DNA of 64,000 bases, taken from contig CAWIKL010000001.1 of the NCBI GenBank assembly GCA_963836665.1, forward strand, positions 3,162,001-3,226,000, read 5' to 3'. This document shows, piece after piece, positions 18,328-26,752 of the stretch; the stretch's first letter is position 1, and each line of letters begins with the position of its first letter. Under the pieces are notes generated by a model, which saw nothing but the letters and a program-made list of their open reading frames with translations, did not search any database and was not told the DNA's origin. This stretch comes from JAICSD01 sp963836665. GTDB lineage: Bacteria > Acidobacteriota > Vicinamibacteria > Vicinamibacterales > 2-12-FULL-66-21. A program made the translations under genes and the position numbers.

Positions 18328-18819
18328 TCAAGTTCGTTTAACGTGGTTCAACTTGGCCCATTGCCCGTAGTACTCGTCGCGTCTGAACTGCAGCCGCACT
18401 TCCGTTGGCGAGACGCTGCGGGCGCTGAGACCGAGAATCTGGCGATCGAGGAGCGCGCTGTCCCAGCCGGTGCGTCCCGACGCCGCCAGCAGGGCGGCGA
18501 CCACGCCGAAGAACGCGGCAGCGAGCCACAGGCCGTGGACCGCGAACCCCACCGCGAGAGCGCCGCCGCTGACGATCAGCAGCAGGACGATGACCAGTGC
18601 GACGAGCGCGGCGGTGCGCCGCCGTTCGAAAGCAACGCGGCACACCGGCACATCGAACAGCAGCGGCACGGCGTAGCCACCGACATAGACGTCGAGGCCG
18701 CGCACCGCGGCGACCGCGTAGGTGCCCTCTGCAGGACGACCGCAGTGCGGGCACTTCTTCGGAAACTGCATCGCCGCAGGACTGATGGACGCTGAGGGCA
18801 TATTCAAGCGGGCCGACAC
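18328..18819 (-). CDS. Zinc-ribbon membrane protein of unknown function
   Basis: Up to 163 residues. A short CPHCG knuckle near the N-terminus is not matched by a second CxxC; the only other cysteine is in VPVCR. Two TM helices follow (ALVALVIVLLLIVSGGALAV; GLWLAAAFFGVVAALLAASG), then a soluble tail. The start is uncertain: GTG 18819, ATG 18801 or ATG 18771 (MQFPKKCPHCG). None has a good Shine-Dalgarno, and 18771 gives the most compact protein. Upstream spacer carries heptad repeats. Confidence 0.65.
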   Translation of the reverse strand: MSARLNMPSASISPAAMQFPKKCPHCGRPAEGTYAVAAVRGLDVYVGGYAVPLLFDVPVCRVAFERRRTAALVALVIVLLLIVSGGALAVGFAVHGLWLAAAFFGVVAALLAASGRTGWDSALLDRQILGLSARSVSPTEVRLQFRRDEYYGQWAKLNHVKRT

Positions 18820-18824
18820 CTAGC

Positions 18825-18852
18825 TTGGCATTCGCCATTCGGCATCCGGCCT
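18825..18852. repeat. Degenerate heptad repeat TTCGGCA
   Basis: Four consecutive 7-base units read TTGGCAT, TCGCCAT, TCGGCAT and CCGGCCT. They fill most of the short spacer between the M20 peptidase (ends 18867) and the start of the zinc-ribbon gene. Confidence 0.55.
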
Positions 18853-18866
18853 TCAAGGGTCGGCGC

Positions 18867-20291
18867 CTACCTGCGGCCTGCCGCGAGGCTGGTTACGACG
18901 TCCCAATTGAGCCGGACGAAGCGATGCAGCTCGCTCTCGAGCAACCGCTCCTGGTCGCTGTGCGCGCCAAAACCCTTCGGACCGTCCTCGACGTCAAGCG
19001 CGGGACCGATGCCGAAGCACTGGATACCCTTCGCCCGCAGCACGGCCATATCGGTAGCACCGGTGCTCATCGACGGCACCGTGACGACCCCGTAAACGCG
19101 CCGCATCGCGGCTTCGATCGTCGTGAAGGCCTCGGAATCGAGTCGCGCCTCGTGCGCCGGCGGACGGATCGGCGCTTCGGGGTAGCGCACCTCGACCGAC
19201 GGATCATCGACGAGCGCTTTCACCTGGGCCAGAAACGCCTCCTGATCCTCATCGGGCAGCAGGCGCACGTCGACCGTCGCCGTCGCCTGCGACGGGATCA
19301 CGTTGAAGCGGTAGCCGCCGGTGATGATGTTCGGTGACGCCGATGTCCGCAGCATCGACGAATGGCGCGGCTCGTGCTCGAACAGCCAGTCGTCGGCCGC
19401 CTTCTGCACCACCTGATCCTTCGACAGGACGTCACGATAGTGCTGAGCGACGTCGGGCGGTGAGATCTCGGCCAGCCGCTGGAAATAGGCGGCGGTTGTC
19501 TCATTCAATCGGATGGGCGGCCGCCACTCGCCGATGCGCTCGACGGCGCCGGCCAGGTGGACGATCGGATTCGTCTTGAGCGGCACCGATCCGTGACCTG
19601 ACACTCCGCCGGCGACCAGCTCGATGCGGCGCGGAATCTTCTCGAGTGTCTGCACCGTCGCGTAGACCGTCGTACCGTCCTTGCGCATGACGTTACCGCC
19701 TTCGGCCAGGCAGTACTCTGCTTCGATCTCGGGAAAGTGCTCGCGGGCCAGGAAATCGATGCCGACGTTGGTGCTGCCCTCTTCGCCGGCCTCCGCCAGG
19801 AAAATGACGTCACGGTCGAGCGCCACGTTCATCCGCTTCAGCAGCAGCATCGTCATCAGTCCGGCCGTGACATTGTCCTTGTCGTCGATGGTGCCGCGCC
19901 CGTAGACGTATCCGCCCTCGCGAGTCGCGCTGAACGGCGGATGCGTCCATTTCGCGGGATCGACGGTGACGACGTCGGTGTGGCCCATGATCAGGAGCGG
20001 CTTCTTCCTGCCGTTGCCCTTCAAGCGGGCGATGACGCTCGCGCGACTCGGATCGTTGGCAACGATGTGGGCGGGGATGCCTTCGCGATCGAACACTTCT
20101 TTCAGGTACTGCGCGGCCAGGGTCTCGTTGCCGGGCGGATTGCTGGTATCGAGCCGAAGCAGCGCCTGGTAGTGCCGCATCGTCTCGTCCTCGACCGCGC
20201 GCCAATCCGGCGATCCGGACTGCGCACGGGCTGTGACCAGCAGCGCGACACTCAGCGCGCCGCAGGCGAGTGCCTTGATGGACCGACGCAT
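18867..20291 (-). CDS. Exported M20-family metallopeptidase
   Basis: 474 residues with a signal peptide (ALACGALSVALLVTARAQS). Di-zinc M20 motifs are present: LLIMGHTDVVTVD (His and Asp), YGRGTIDDKDNVTAGL (bridging Asp), FLAEAGEEGSTN (catalytic and ligand Glu), YCLAEGGNV and, near the end, GFGAHSDQERL (His ligand). The dimerisation domain sits at about 220-370. A carboxypeptidase or dipeptidase role is likely but not fixed. It follows the S9 peptidase by 21 bases, so the pair may complete extracytoplasmic peptide degradation. Confidence 0.9.
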   Translation of the reverse strand: MRRSIKALACGALSVALLVTARAQSGSPDWRAVEDETMRHYQALLRLDTSNPPGNETLAAQYLKEVFDREGIPAHIVANDPSRASVIARLKGNGRKKPLLIMGHTDVVTVDPAKWTHPPFSATREGGYVYGRGTIDDKDNVTAGLMTMLLLKRMNVALDRDVIFLAEAGEEGSTNVGIDFLAREHFPEIEAEYCLAEGGNVMRKDGTTVYATVQTLEKIPRRIELVAGGVSGHGSVPLKTNPIVHLAGAVERIGEWRPPIRLNETTAAYFQRLAEISPPDVAQHYRDVLSKDQVVQKAADDWLFEHEPRHSSMLRTSASPNIITGGYRFNVIPSQATATVDVRLLPDEDQEAFLAQVKALVDDPSVEVRYPEAPIRPPAHEARLDSEAFTTIEAAMRRVYGVVTVPSMSTGATDMAVLRAKGIQCFGIGPALDVEDGPKGFGAHSDQERLLESELHRFVRLNWDVVTSLAAGRR

Positions 20292-20312
20292 CCCTTTCTG
20301 CTCTTCCTGTGT

Positions 20313-23300
20313 CTACTTCGGTTCCTTGACGCTGTCTTTGTCGAGGAAGGGCACGCCGTCGGTGAGCCACTTGGGCGCCGGCGCAGCCTTCAGGTAGTGA
20401 TCGAAGAACTGGAAGAAGCGGATCGTCAGATCCTTGCGATTCGCCATGCCGCGCAGGCCGTGGCCTTCGCCGGGATAGGCCAACAGCACCGCCTTCTTGT
20501 TGTTGTAGCGCAGCGCGTTGTACATGGCCAGGCCGTTGGTGAACGGCACGGTCGGATCGGCGCCGCCATGCTCGATCAGAAACGGCGCGGTCACCTCGGG
20601 CGCGTGCATCAGCGCCGACTCGAAGTTGTACAACTCGGGATTCGACCACGGTGAGACCGCCTCGCGCCCCTGCGAGTAGAGGTAGTAGTCGAAGGCATTA
20701 CTGCCGCCGCCCGATCCCTGCTGCTGCACGCTGTAGGACCAGCCCCAGTTCTGGTTGAAGTCGAAGAACAGGTCGACGACGCCGGCACCCATGCCGACAG
20801 CGGCGAACAGCCGGGAGCGCGTGCCGATGAAGGCCGCGCCTTCCCCGCCGTAGCTGTGGCCGTTGACGCCGATGTGTTTGGGATCGGCGTAGCCCATCTC
20901 GATGACCTTCTTGGTCGCCGCTTCCACCGCGTCAAGCATGTCGCTGTGCGACGCGCCGGTGTGGAAGTAGACGTCGGGCATCATCGTGATGTAACCCTCG
21001 CTCACGGCCTGCATCGGCGAGGACCCCATGCCGGTCAGGTACGACGGCGCGTTGTAGCGGTGCATGTTCTGCGAGTTCTTCTCGTAGAACGTGACCAGCA
21101 TCGGCCGCTTGTCGCCTGTCGTGTAGTCGTCGGGGATGGCGAGTATGCCCTGCGCGCGCTGCCCGTCCTTCAACTTGTAGTCGAAGAGCAACCGATGACC
21201 CCAGGCGTAGTCCTTCTGCTGCGGGTTCGCGTCGCTGATCTTCTTCGCGTCCTTGAGCGACGGTCCGGACACCTGCAGGTCGGGGAACTCGACGAACGTC
21301 TGCCGCGAGAACAGGTACTTGTCGGCGTTAGCAGCCTTGACGGGATTGCTGAACGCCGCGTCCTGGTAGACGAGTTCCTTGAGCTGGCCGCCGGCAAGCT
21401 CGTAGAAGCCCGCCTTCTTGGTCCACTCGCCGTAGGCCGAGAGCAGCACCGGCTTGGTGAGATCAATCGTCGCGCGCGACGCCGCACTCCCGCCGCGGCC
21501 GCCGCCGAAGCCGCCGCCTCCCGGGCCGCCGGCACCCGCGGCGCCGTTGATGTTGCCGAGGTTGGGGTCCAGCGGCAGCGTACGCACGTAGCGCAGCCGA
21601 ATTTCCCCCTTGCTGCCGGCGCCGGTGGTCAGGTTGCGCCCGTTCGATCCGTCGAGCGGCAGTGCCCACAGGTCGTAGCGCTGCTCGACGATCACAGACT
21701 TCTTGTCGGCGCTGTAACCGGCGACGCCAACGGCCGGCTTTGGCCCTGGATGATCGAACTCGGGGTCGACGAAGCTCGCTGTGATGCTGCCGCCGAGCGT
21801 TTTCGACGTGCCGGCGTCGAGATCGTAGGCCTGAAATCTTGCGTCCTTCCAGTAGAGGAAGAAACGGCCGTCGGGCGACACGCCGAAGATGTGGCTGCCG
21901 GTGGAAGTGTTGACGATCTGGTTCTTCACCATCAGTGTCCGCTCACCGGTCGTTGTGTTGACGCGATAGATGTCGGCGGCCGGACGCTTGTAGTCTGAGA
22001 TGTAACTGCGCGTGTCGCGACCGACGGCCCAGCGGCCGTCCGGCGCGACGTCGACGTCCCGCATCGTCTCGTCGGCGAGCTTGACGAACTTCGACGCCGG
22101 GACGTCGAAGGCCTCGCGGAAGGTGAAGTTGCGATCCTGCTCGGCGCGAGCCATCTGCAGCGACTGGACGCGTTCGTCCGATGTATTCCACACATCGACG
22201 TTCGCCTGCTCGTCGGTACTCTTGCGGGGCGTGGTATCGGGCGTCGGCAGCTGCGGTTTGGCGCCGAAGAACACGCGCCTGTCGTCGTCGCTCCATTCGA
22301 GCCCGGCGCGGTCGCTGACGACCCAGCCCTTGGGAAAGGTCGCCGTCTTGGCCGGGTCCAACGCTGCCGGCTGCGCCTCGGCGTCGGTGAGCGCCGCCTT
22401 GACGTCGGTGAGCGCCAGCACGACGTTGTCGCGTTCGCGCATCTTCTCGACGTCCGCGCCCTTGAGCACGGCGAGCGCCTTGCCGTCTTCGCTCCAGGTG
22501 AGGCGGTTGTAGTTCTTGGCGTCGTTGTCGAGCGCCTGAATGCGGCCGCTCGCCAGATCCATCACGAACAGGCCGTTGCCGTCCTTGACGGCGGCGTCGA
22601 CGGTGTAGGCGAGCAGATCGCCCGTCTTATTGAACGCAATGTCGCCGACACTGCCGAGCAGCTGATCGCGCCCGGTCGCCAGGTTGTGCAGGATGACGTC
22701 AGTGCCGCGCGGGCCGGCCGGCGCGGCGTTCGCCTGCGCACCTCCTTGCCCTCCGTTCTGGTCGCCGCCATTCGCGGCGCCGGCGCCACGTCCTCCGTTG
22801 GCGTTCGCCGGCCGCCGCTTCAGCACGACGAACGTCGAATTCGGCGAGAACGCATAGCCCTGCATGTCCTGCCACGACTTCACCGCGCCGGTCGCGAGGT
22901 TGCGCAGCTCGATGCGCGTCGGTTGCTCGGACGGCGTCTGCGGCGTACTCGGCGGTGTCGTCTGCGGCAGCGAGGGTGGCGCGCTCGTCGCCGGATTCTG
23001 CCCCGGCGGCGTCGTCACCTGTGCGGGATTGGCCGGCGGCTGCGCGGTCGGCGATCCCGGCGGAACCGCCGTGTCACCACCAGCGCCCGGTTGGTTGCCG
23101 GCACCCCCGCCCGCGCCGCGTCGTCCGCGGCCGCCGCGCCCGCCAGAGGGATCGACCTGATACGCGATCCACTTCGAGTCGGCCGAAAAGGCGGGCACCG
23201 TTGCATTGGCGACTTCGGTCTGCTGGCCGGAATCCAGGCGGACGAGGTGCAGCACCGGCTTCGATTCGGACTGCACCACGTTGGTCAGCGACAGCACGTA

Positions 23301-23480
23301 GGCGGCCCAGTTGCCGTCGCTGGAGATCTCCTGGCTCGTGATCGTGCGCCACTTCGTGTAGTCCTCGACGGTGAGGACTCGCTTTCCGGCGACGGCCGGC
23401 TCCTGGTGCGCGCGCGGCAGCGCGGCGGCGCCGACGAGAATGAGCACGAGAGCGGCAGAGCGGAGGGTGGAGTGTTTCAC
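20313..23480 (-). CDS. Exported prolyl oligopeptidase (S9) family peptidase with low-complexity inserts
   Basis: 1055 residues: signal peptide, beta-propeller (about 40-780), then an alpha/beta hydrolase peptidase domain. The catalytic Ser is in HIGVNGHSYGGEGAAF, the Asp in IEHGGADPTVPFTNG and the His in YPGEGHGLRGM. Unusual are long Gly-, Pro- and Gln-rich stretches inside the propeller (about residues 112-185, 228-255 and again near 645-665), built of GGRGG and PPxxP words and probably forming disordered surface loops. The start is GTG 23480 with TAAAAT 6 bases upstream. Confidence 0.92.
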   Translation of the reverse strand: MKHSTLRSAALVLILVGAAALPRAHQEPAVAGKRVLTVEDYTKWRTITSQEISSDGNWAAYVLSLTNVVQSESKPVLHLVRLDSGQQTEVANATVPAFSADSKWIAYQVDPSGGRGGRGRRGAGGGAGNQPGAGGDTAVPPGSPTAQPPANPAQVTTPPGQNPATSAPPSLPQTTPPSTPQTPSEQPTRIELRNLATGAVKSWQDMQGYAFSPNSTFVVLKRRPANANGGRGAGAANGGDQNGGQGGAQANAAPAGPRGTDVILHNLATGRDQLLGSVGDIAFNKTGDLLAYTVDAAVKDGNGLFVMDLASGRIQALDNDAKNYNRLTWSEDGKALAVLKGADVEKMRERDNVVLALTDVKAALTDAEAQPAALDPAKTATFPKGWVVSDRAGLEWSDDDRRVFFGAKPQLPTPDTTPRKSTDEQANVDVWNTSDERVQSLQMARAEQDRNFTFREAFDVPASKFVKLADETMRDVDVAPDGRWAVGRDTRSYISDYKRPAADIYRVNTTTGERTLMVKNQIVNTSTGSHIFGVSPDGRFFLYWKDARFQAYDLDAGTSKTLGGSITASFVDPEFDHPGPKPAVGVAGYSADKKSVIVEQRYDLWALPLDGSNGRNLTTGAGSKGEIRLRYVRTLPLDPNLGNINGAAGAGGPGGGGFGGGRGGSAASRATIDLTKPVLLSAYGEWTKKAGFYELAGGQLKELVYQDAAFSNPVKAANADKYLFSRQTFVEFPDLQVSGPSLKDAKKISDANPQQKDYAWGHRLLFDYKLKDGQRAQGILAIPDDYTTGDKRPMLVTFYEKNSQNMHRYNAPSYLTGMGSSPMQAVSEGYITMMPDVYFHTGASHSDMLDAVEAATKKVIEMGYADPKHIGVNGHSYGGEGAAFIGTRSRLFAAVGMGAGVVDLFFDFNQNWGWSYSVQQQGSGGGSNAFDYYLYSQGREAVSPWSNPELYNFESALMHAPEVTAPFLIEHGGADPTVPFTNGLAMYNALRYNNKKAVLLAYPGEGHGLRGMANRKDLTIRFFQFFDHYLKAAPAPKWLTDGVPFLDKDSVKEPK

Positions 23481-23486
23481 GCGCGG

Positions 23487-23492
23487 ATTTTA
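23487..23492 (-). promoter_or_regulatory. TANNNT box before the S9 peptidase
   Basis: TAAAAT on the minus strand, six bases before GTG 23480, with no Shine-Dalgarno. This fits a leaderless promoter. TTGATG about 19 bases further upstream could be a weak -35. Confidence 0.5.
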
Positions 23493-23572
23493 CCGCGAGG
23501 ACGGCCCAGAACATCAACGCGCAGGCGGCATGGCCGGGTGCCGCGCCGGCAGCCCGGCCTGGGGAACGGGCG

Positions 23573-23578
23573 TAGACT
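23573..23578 (+). promoter_or_regulatory. TANNNT box before the VWFA-like gene
   Basis: TAGACT, eight bases before ATG 23587, with no Shine-Dalgarno, consistent with a leaderless transcript. Confidence 0.45.
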
Positions 23579-23586
23579 ACGGTTCT

Positions 23587-24504
23587 ATGCTGCGGATGGT
23601 GATCGCGTTGGTCGCGGCCGGCCTGCTCGCCGGGGCGCAGCCGCGCGCCGCACTATCCATCGACTTCGTCGCCCTGGATCGTAATGGCCTGCCGGTCACC
23701 GATCTCAGGCCGTCCGACGTCGAGGTCTGGATCGGGCAGTTCCGCGCCCCCGTCGACACGCTGCGGCTGGTCACGCCGGAGACCGACGAGCGCGGCGGCC
23801 GTCTGATCGTGTTGCTCCTCGACGACGTCACGCTGCGCCCCGACGTGATGGGTCGCGTGCACGAAGCGGGACGGCACATCGTCACGCGCATGGGCGCGAA
23901 CGATCGTATGGCGGTATTGACCTTGAGCGGTTCGCGCACGGAGACCACCTCGGACCGCGCCCGGCTCCTTCAGGCGGTGGACGATTACGCGGCCCACGCT
24001 GCCGGCGTGATGCGCTCCGACACGCAGGGGCGGCATCTCCTCGACACGCTCGCCTCGCTGTCGGAACAGATCGTCGAAGCGCCCGGCCGGCGCAAGACAA
24101 TCGTCGGCATCGGACCGGCGTGGCTGGACCGCCCGATCCCGCCGCCGCAGGCCGGCCAGGATCTGTTGCCGGAATGGATCCACGCCATGCGCCAGATGGC
24201 GTTCTCGAACGTGAACTACTACGTGATCGATCCGCAGGGGCTGGGAGCGGCGCCGATTGCGGGCACGGGTGACGACGGCTTCGCGCGCGAGACGGGCGGC
24301 CACGCGTTCCTCAACACCAACGACATCAACGGCGCCGCCGATCGCATCATGCGCGAGTCGGCCACCTACTACCTGGTCGACGTACCTGATCCGCCGGTCG
24401 GCGCCGGGGCGGACCTGCGACCGCTCGAGGTCAAGTCAAAAAGAAAAGGCGTGACGGTTCGAGCCCGTCACGCCATTCCGGGAAGCTTCCGGCCGTCGTC
24501 CTAG
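23587..24504 (+). CDS. Acidobacterial VWFA-related domain protein, exported
   Basis: 305 residues with a signal peptide (MVIALVAAGLLAGAQPRA). It matches the acidobacterial VWFA-related family: the opening SIDFVALDRNGLPVTDLRP SDVEV-type segment, the VWA strand RLIVLLLDDVTLRPD in place of a strict MIDAS DxSxS, GANDRMAVLTLSGS, and the family ending VKSKRKGVTVRARH. The MIDAS is degenerate, so metal binding is uncertain. The last codons contain a terminator for the opposite-strand desaturase. Its TAG stop and that gene's TAG stop share CTAG. Confidence 0.82.
   Translation: MLRMVIALVAAGLLAGAQPRAALSIDFVALDRNGLPVTDLRPSDVEVWIGQFRAPVDTLRLVTPETDERGGRLIVLLLDDVTLRPDVMGRVHEAGRHIVTRMGANDRMAVLTLSGSRTETTSDRARLLQAVDDYAAHAAGVMRSDTQGRHLLDTLASLSEQIVEAPGRRKTIVGIGPAWLDRPIPPPQAGQDLLPEWIHAMRQMAFSNVNYYVIDPQGLGAAPIAGTGDDGFARETGGHAFLNTNDINGAADRIMRESATYYLVDVPDPPVGAGADLRPLEVKSKRKGVTVRARHAIPGSFRPSS
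24438..24474 (-). terminator. Rho-independent terminator of the desaturase gene, inside the VWFA-like coding region
   Basis: On the minus strand a perfect 10-bp stem (GGCGTGACGG with CCGTCACGCC, positions 24474-24465 and 24457-24448) with a 7-base loop is followed at once by TTTTCTTTTT. It lies 27 bases beyond the desaturase stop. The same bases encode the end (LEVKSKRKGVTVRARHA) of the convergent gene. Confidence 0.88.
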
Positions 24505-25364
24505 GCGGCTTCTTCTTCGAGCAGCGGCTCGCGAACTTTCGCGACCTTCAGGTCGCTGACCAGGCCGATCGCGTTGAACAGCTTCAGCGTGATCCAGGAG
24601 ATGTCGAACTCCCACCACGCCAGGCCGTGGCGGGCCGAGACCGGGTGGGCGTGGTGATTGTTGTGCCAGCCCTCGCCGAAGGTCAGGAGCGCGACCCACC
24701 AGCTGTTGCGCGAGTCGTCGCGCGTCTCGAAGCGCCGCGTGCCCCACATGTGCGTCGCCGAGTTCACCAGCCAGGTGCCGTGCAACCCGACGACGACGCG
24801 AAGGAAGATGCCCCAGAGGACCAGCGGCCACCCGCCCACCGCGAGCAGGATCAGTCCGGTCGCCGTCAGGGGGATCCAGTGATAGGAATTGAGCCAGCGG
24901 TAGAACGGGTCCCGGCTGAGATCCGGTGCGTACTTGCCCATCAGCTCGGTGTTGTTGTGGTGCGTGTCGCCGAAGAGGATCCAGCCCATGTGCGCCCAGA
25001 ACGCACCGTCGCGCGGGCTGTGCGGATCGCCTTCATGATCGGACAACTGGTGATGCTGACGGTGCGTCGCGACCCAGAAGATCGGACCGCCCTCGAGCGT
25101 CATCGTGCCGCAGATTGCGAGGAAGTACTCGAACGCCTTCGACGTCTTGAAGCCGCGGTGCGTGTGCAGCCGGTGGTAGCCGAGGCTGATGCCAAAGCCG
25201 ACCGCCATCCAGTGCAGCGCGAGCGCGACGAAAAAATTGGTCCAGCTAAAGAAAAAGAGCGCCGCGATCGCCAGGACGTGGAAGGCGATCATGAAGAATG
25301 CCGTGATCCAATTCACGGTCGAGAGCGAGTAGGCCGTACGCACGGCCTTGCGAAGTGTCGTCAA
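24501..25364 (-). CDS. Membrane fatty-acid (acyl-CoA) desaturase
   Basis: About 287 residues, a di-iron integral-membrane desaturase placing a double bond in acyl chains. The three histidine boxes are present: HRLHTH, HRQHH and HNNHH (in FGEGWHNNHHAHPVSARHG). Four hydrophobic helices surround them. I chose TTG 25364 because AGGAG lies 6 bases before it; an upstream TTG at 25406 would precede that site. The promoter region holds a long-spaced inverted repeat TTATGTAC/GTACATAA, and a strong terminator follows. Monocistronic with its own control fits membrane-fluidity regulation. Confidence 0.92.
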   Translation of the reverse strand: MTTLRKAVRTAYSLSTVNWITAFFMIAFHVLAIAALFFFSWTNFFVALALHWMAVGFGISLGYHRLHTHRGFKTSKAFEYFLAICGTMTLEGGPIFWVATHRQHHQLSDHEGDPHSPRDGAFWAHMGWILFGDTHHNNTELMGKYAPDLSRDPFYRWLNSYHWIPLTATGLILLAVGGWPLVLWGIFLRVVVGLHGTWLVNSATHMWGTRRFETRDDSRNSWWVALLTFGEGWHNNHHAHPVSARHGLAWWEFDISWITLKLFNAIGLVSDLKVAKVREPLLEEEAA

Positions 25365-25421
25365 GGGTGGCTCCTGAAATCGATTTCGGAGCCCCCACGA
25401 TAGCAAGCTTGAGCCGGGCGG

Positions 25422-25470
25422 ATTGTAAGACTTATGTACGCGGCTAAGTGCCTTTATGCCATGTACATAA
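25422..25470 (-). promoter_or_regulatory. Desaturase promoter with paired operator half-sites
   Basis: TTATGTAC (25432-25439) and GTACATAA (25463-25470) are perfect 8-bp inverted arms, 31 bp centre to centre (about three helical turns). A TACAAT -10-like box on the minus strand (25427-25422) lies immediately downstream of the proximal arm, so a bound factor would cover the promoter. The arrangement suggests a dimeric or looping repressor; the factor is unknown. Confidence 0.55.
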
Positions 25471-25536
25471 CGCTAGGTCTCTGAAGCCGGCACCGGACAC
25501 TTCGGAAAGGCGCCATGGCAGCGCTGGCCCCCGGCT

Positions 25537-26634
25537 CTAGCCGTTCTTCTTCTCGAATTCCTGCATGAACTGCACGAGCGCGGTGACACCCGCCTCGGGA
25601 AAAGCGTTGTAGATCGACGCCCGCATGCCGCCGACCGAGCGGTGCCCTTTCAAGCCGTCGAGTCCGGCCGCCGTCGCGTCCTTGGCGAACTTCTTCTCCA
25701 GTTCCTCGCTGGCGAGACGGAACGTCACATTCATGCGCGAGCGGGAGTCCCTGGCCGCGTGCCCCTTATAGAAGCCGGTGCGATCGATCTCGGCGTAGAG
25801 CGAGTCGGCCTTGCGCTGGTTGACGCGATCGACCGCCGCCAGCCCGCCGTTCTCGAGCAGCCACGCCATGACCAGGCGCATCACGTAGATCGCAAACACC
25901 GGCGGGGTGTTGTAGAGCGACTGGTTGTCTGCGTGCACCTTGTAGCTGAGCATCGTATGCAGCGACGCTGGCGAACGCTCGAGCACATCCTCGCGGATGA
26001 TGACGATGGTGACGCCGGCCGGCGCGAGGTTCTTCTGCGCACCTGCGTAGATGAGCGCGTGCTTGGTCACGTCGACCGGCCCGCTGAAGATGTCGGACGA
26101 CATGTCGGAGACGAGCGGCACACTGCCGGTCTCTGGCAGCCACTTCCACTCGGTGCCGTAAATCGTGTTGTTCGACGTCATGTGCACGTAGGCGGCGCCC
26201 GGATCGAGCACCAGCTCCGCCTGCTTCGGCACGCGCGTGAACTGCTCGGCTTCAGTGGTGCCGGCGATCTTCACGCCACCGCACTTCTTCGCCTCCTTGA
26301 CCGCCTTCTGGCCCCACACCCCGGTGACGATGTAGTCGGCCGAACCCGTTGCCGGCAGCAGGTTCATCGGCACCATCGAGAACTGCAGGCTGGCGCCCCC
26401 TTGCAGGAACAGAATCTTGTAGTTGGCGGGGATACCGGCCAGCTTCCGCATATCGGCCTCGCATCCCTGGAGGACGTCGTCGAAGGTCTTGGAGCGGTGG
26501 CTGATCTCGAGAATCGACATGCCGACACCGGGGAGCGACAGCAGGTCGCGCTGCGCCTCCTCGAGCACTTCGACTGGAAGCACCGCCGGGCCGGCGGAGA
26601 AGTTGAAAATTCGTTGCGTCGTCGTCGTAGCCAC
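25537..26634 (-). CDS. serC: Phosphoserine aminotransferase
   Basis: 365 residues. Converts 3-phosphohydroxypyruvate and glutamate to phosphoserine in serine synthesis (also used in some B6 routes). Motifs: FNFSAGPAVLPVEVLEEAQ at the N-terminus, ILEISHRSKTFDDVL, LFLQGGASLQFSMVPMNLLP, SDMSSDIFSGPVDV and the PLP lysine in IYAGAQKNLAPAGVTIVII. Start GTG 26634 has AAGGGGA at short spacing. It lies 118 bases after serA, with direct and inverted repeats between. Confidence 0.96.
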   Translation of the reverse strand: MATTTTQRIFNFSAGPAVLPVEVLEEAQRDLLSLPGVGMSILEISHRSKTFDDVLQGCEADMRKLAGIPANYKILFLQGGASLQFSMVPMNLLPATGSADYIVTGVWGQKAVKEAKKCGGVKIAGTTEAEQFTRVPKQAELVLDPGAAYVHMTSNNTIYGTEWKWLPETGSVPLVSDMSSDIFSGPVDVTKHALIYAGAQKNLAPAGVTIVIIREDVLERSPASLHTMLSYKVHADNQSLYNTPPVFAIYVMRLVMAWLLENGGLAAVDRVNQRKADSLYAEIDRTGFYKGHAARDSRSRMNVTFRLASEELEKKFAKDATAAGLDGLKGHRSVGGMRASIYNAFPEAGVTALVQFMQEFEKKNG

Positions 26635-26651
26635 AGCTGTCCCCTTCTCTA

Positions 26652-26734
26652 CAGGAGATCAGGAGATCGAGAGCCGAGGAGGTAGACCGGCTGACGCGAG
26701 GCAGCACGGATATCTCCTGGCAACGGATCTCCTG
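26652..26734. repeat. Direct and inverted 8-mers in the serA-serC spacer
   Basis: CAGGAGAT occurs twice in tandem (26652-26659, 26660-26667) and its reverse complement ATCTCCTG twice (26712-26719, 26727-26734). Any left copy can pair with any right copy, giving alternative stem-loops in the transcript between serA and serC. Such a structure could set relative expression or mark a recombination scar; no function is proven. Confidence 0.6.
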
Positions 26735-26752
26735 GCTCCCAGTGATCGATCT

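Noticed and set aside
22686..23400. Possible CRISPR or protein-repeat array
   Set aside because: The repetition is Gly/Pro-rich codons of the S9 peptidase insert with no constant repeat or spacers.
24448..24474. tRNA T-arm-like GACGGTTCGAGCCCGTC
   Set aside because: The 5-bp stem with 7-base TTCGAGC loop looks like a tRNA T-arm. However, the stem continues to 10 bp, there is no anticodon or D arm upstream and no CCA. It is explained as a terminator on the minus strand.
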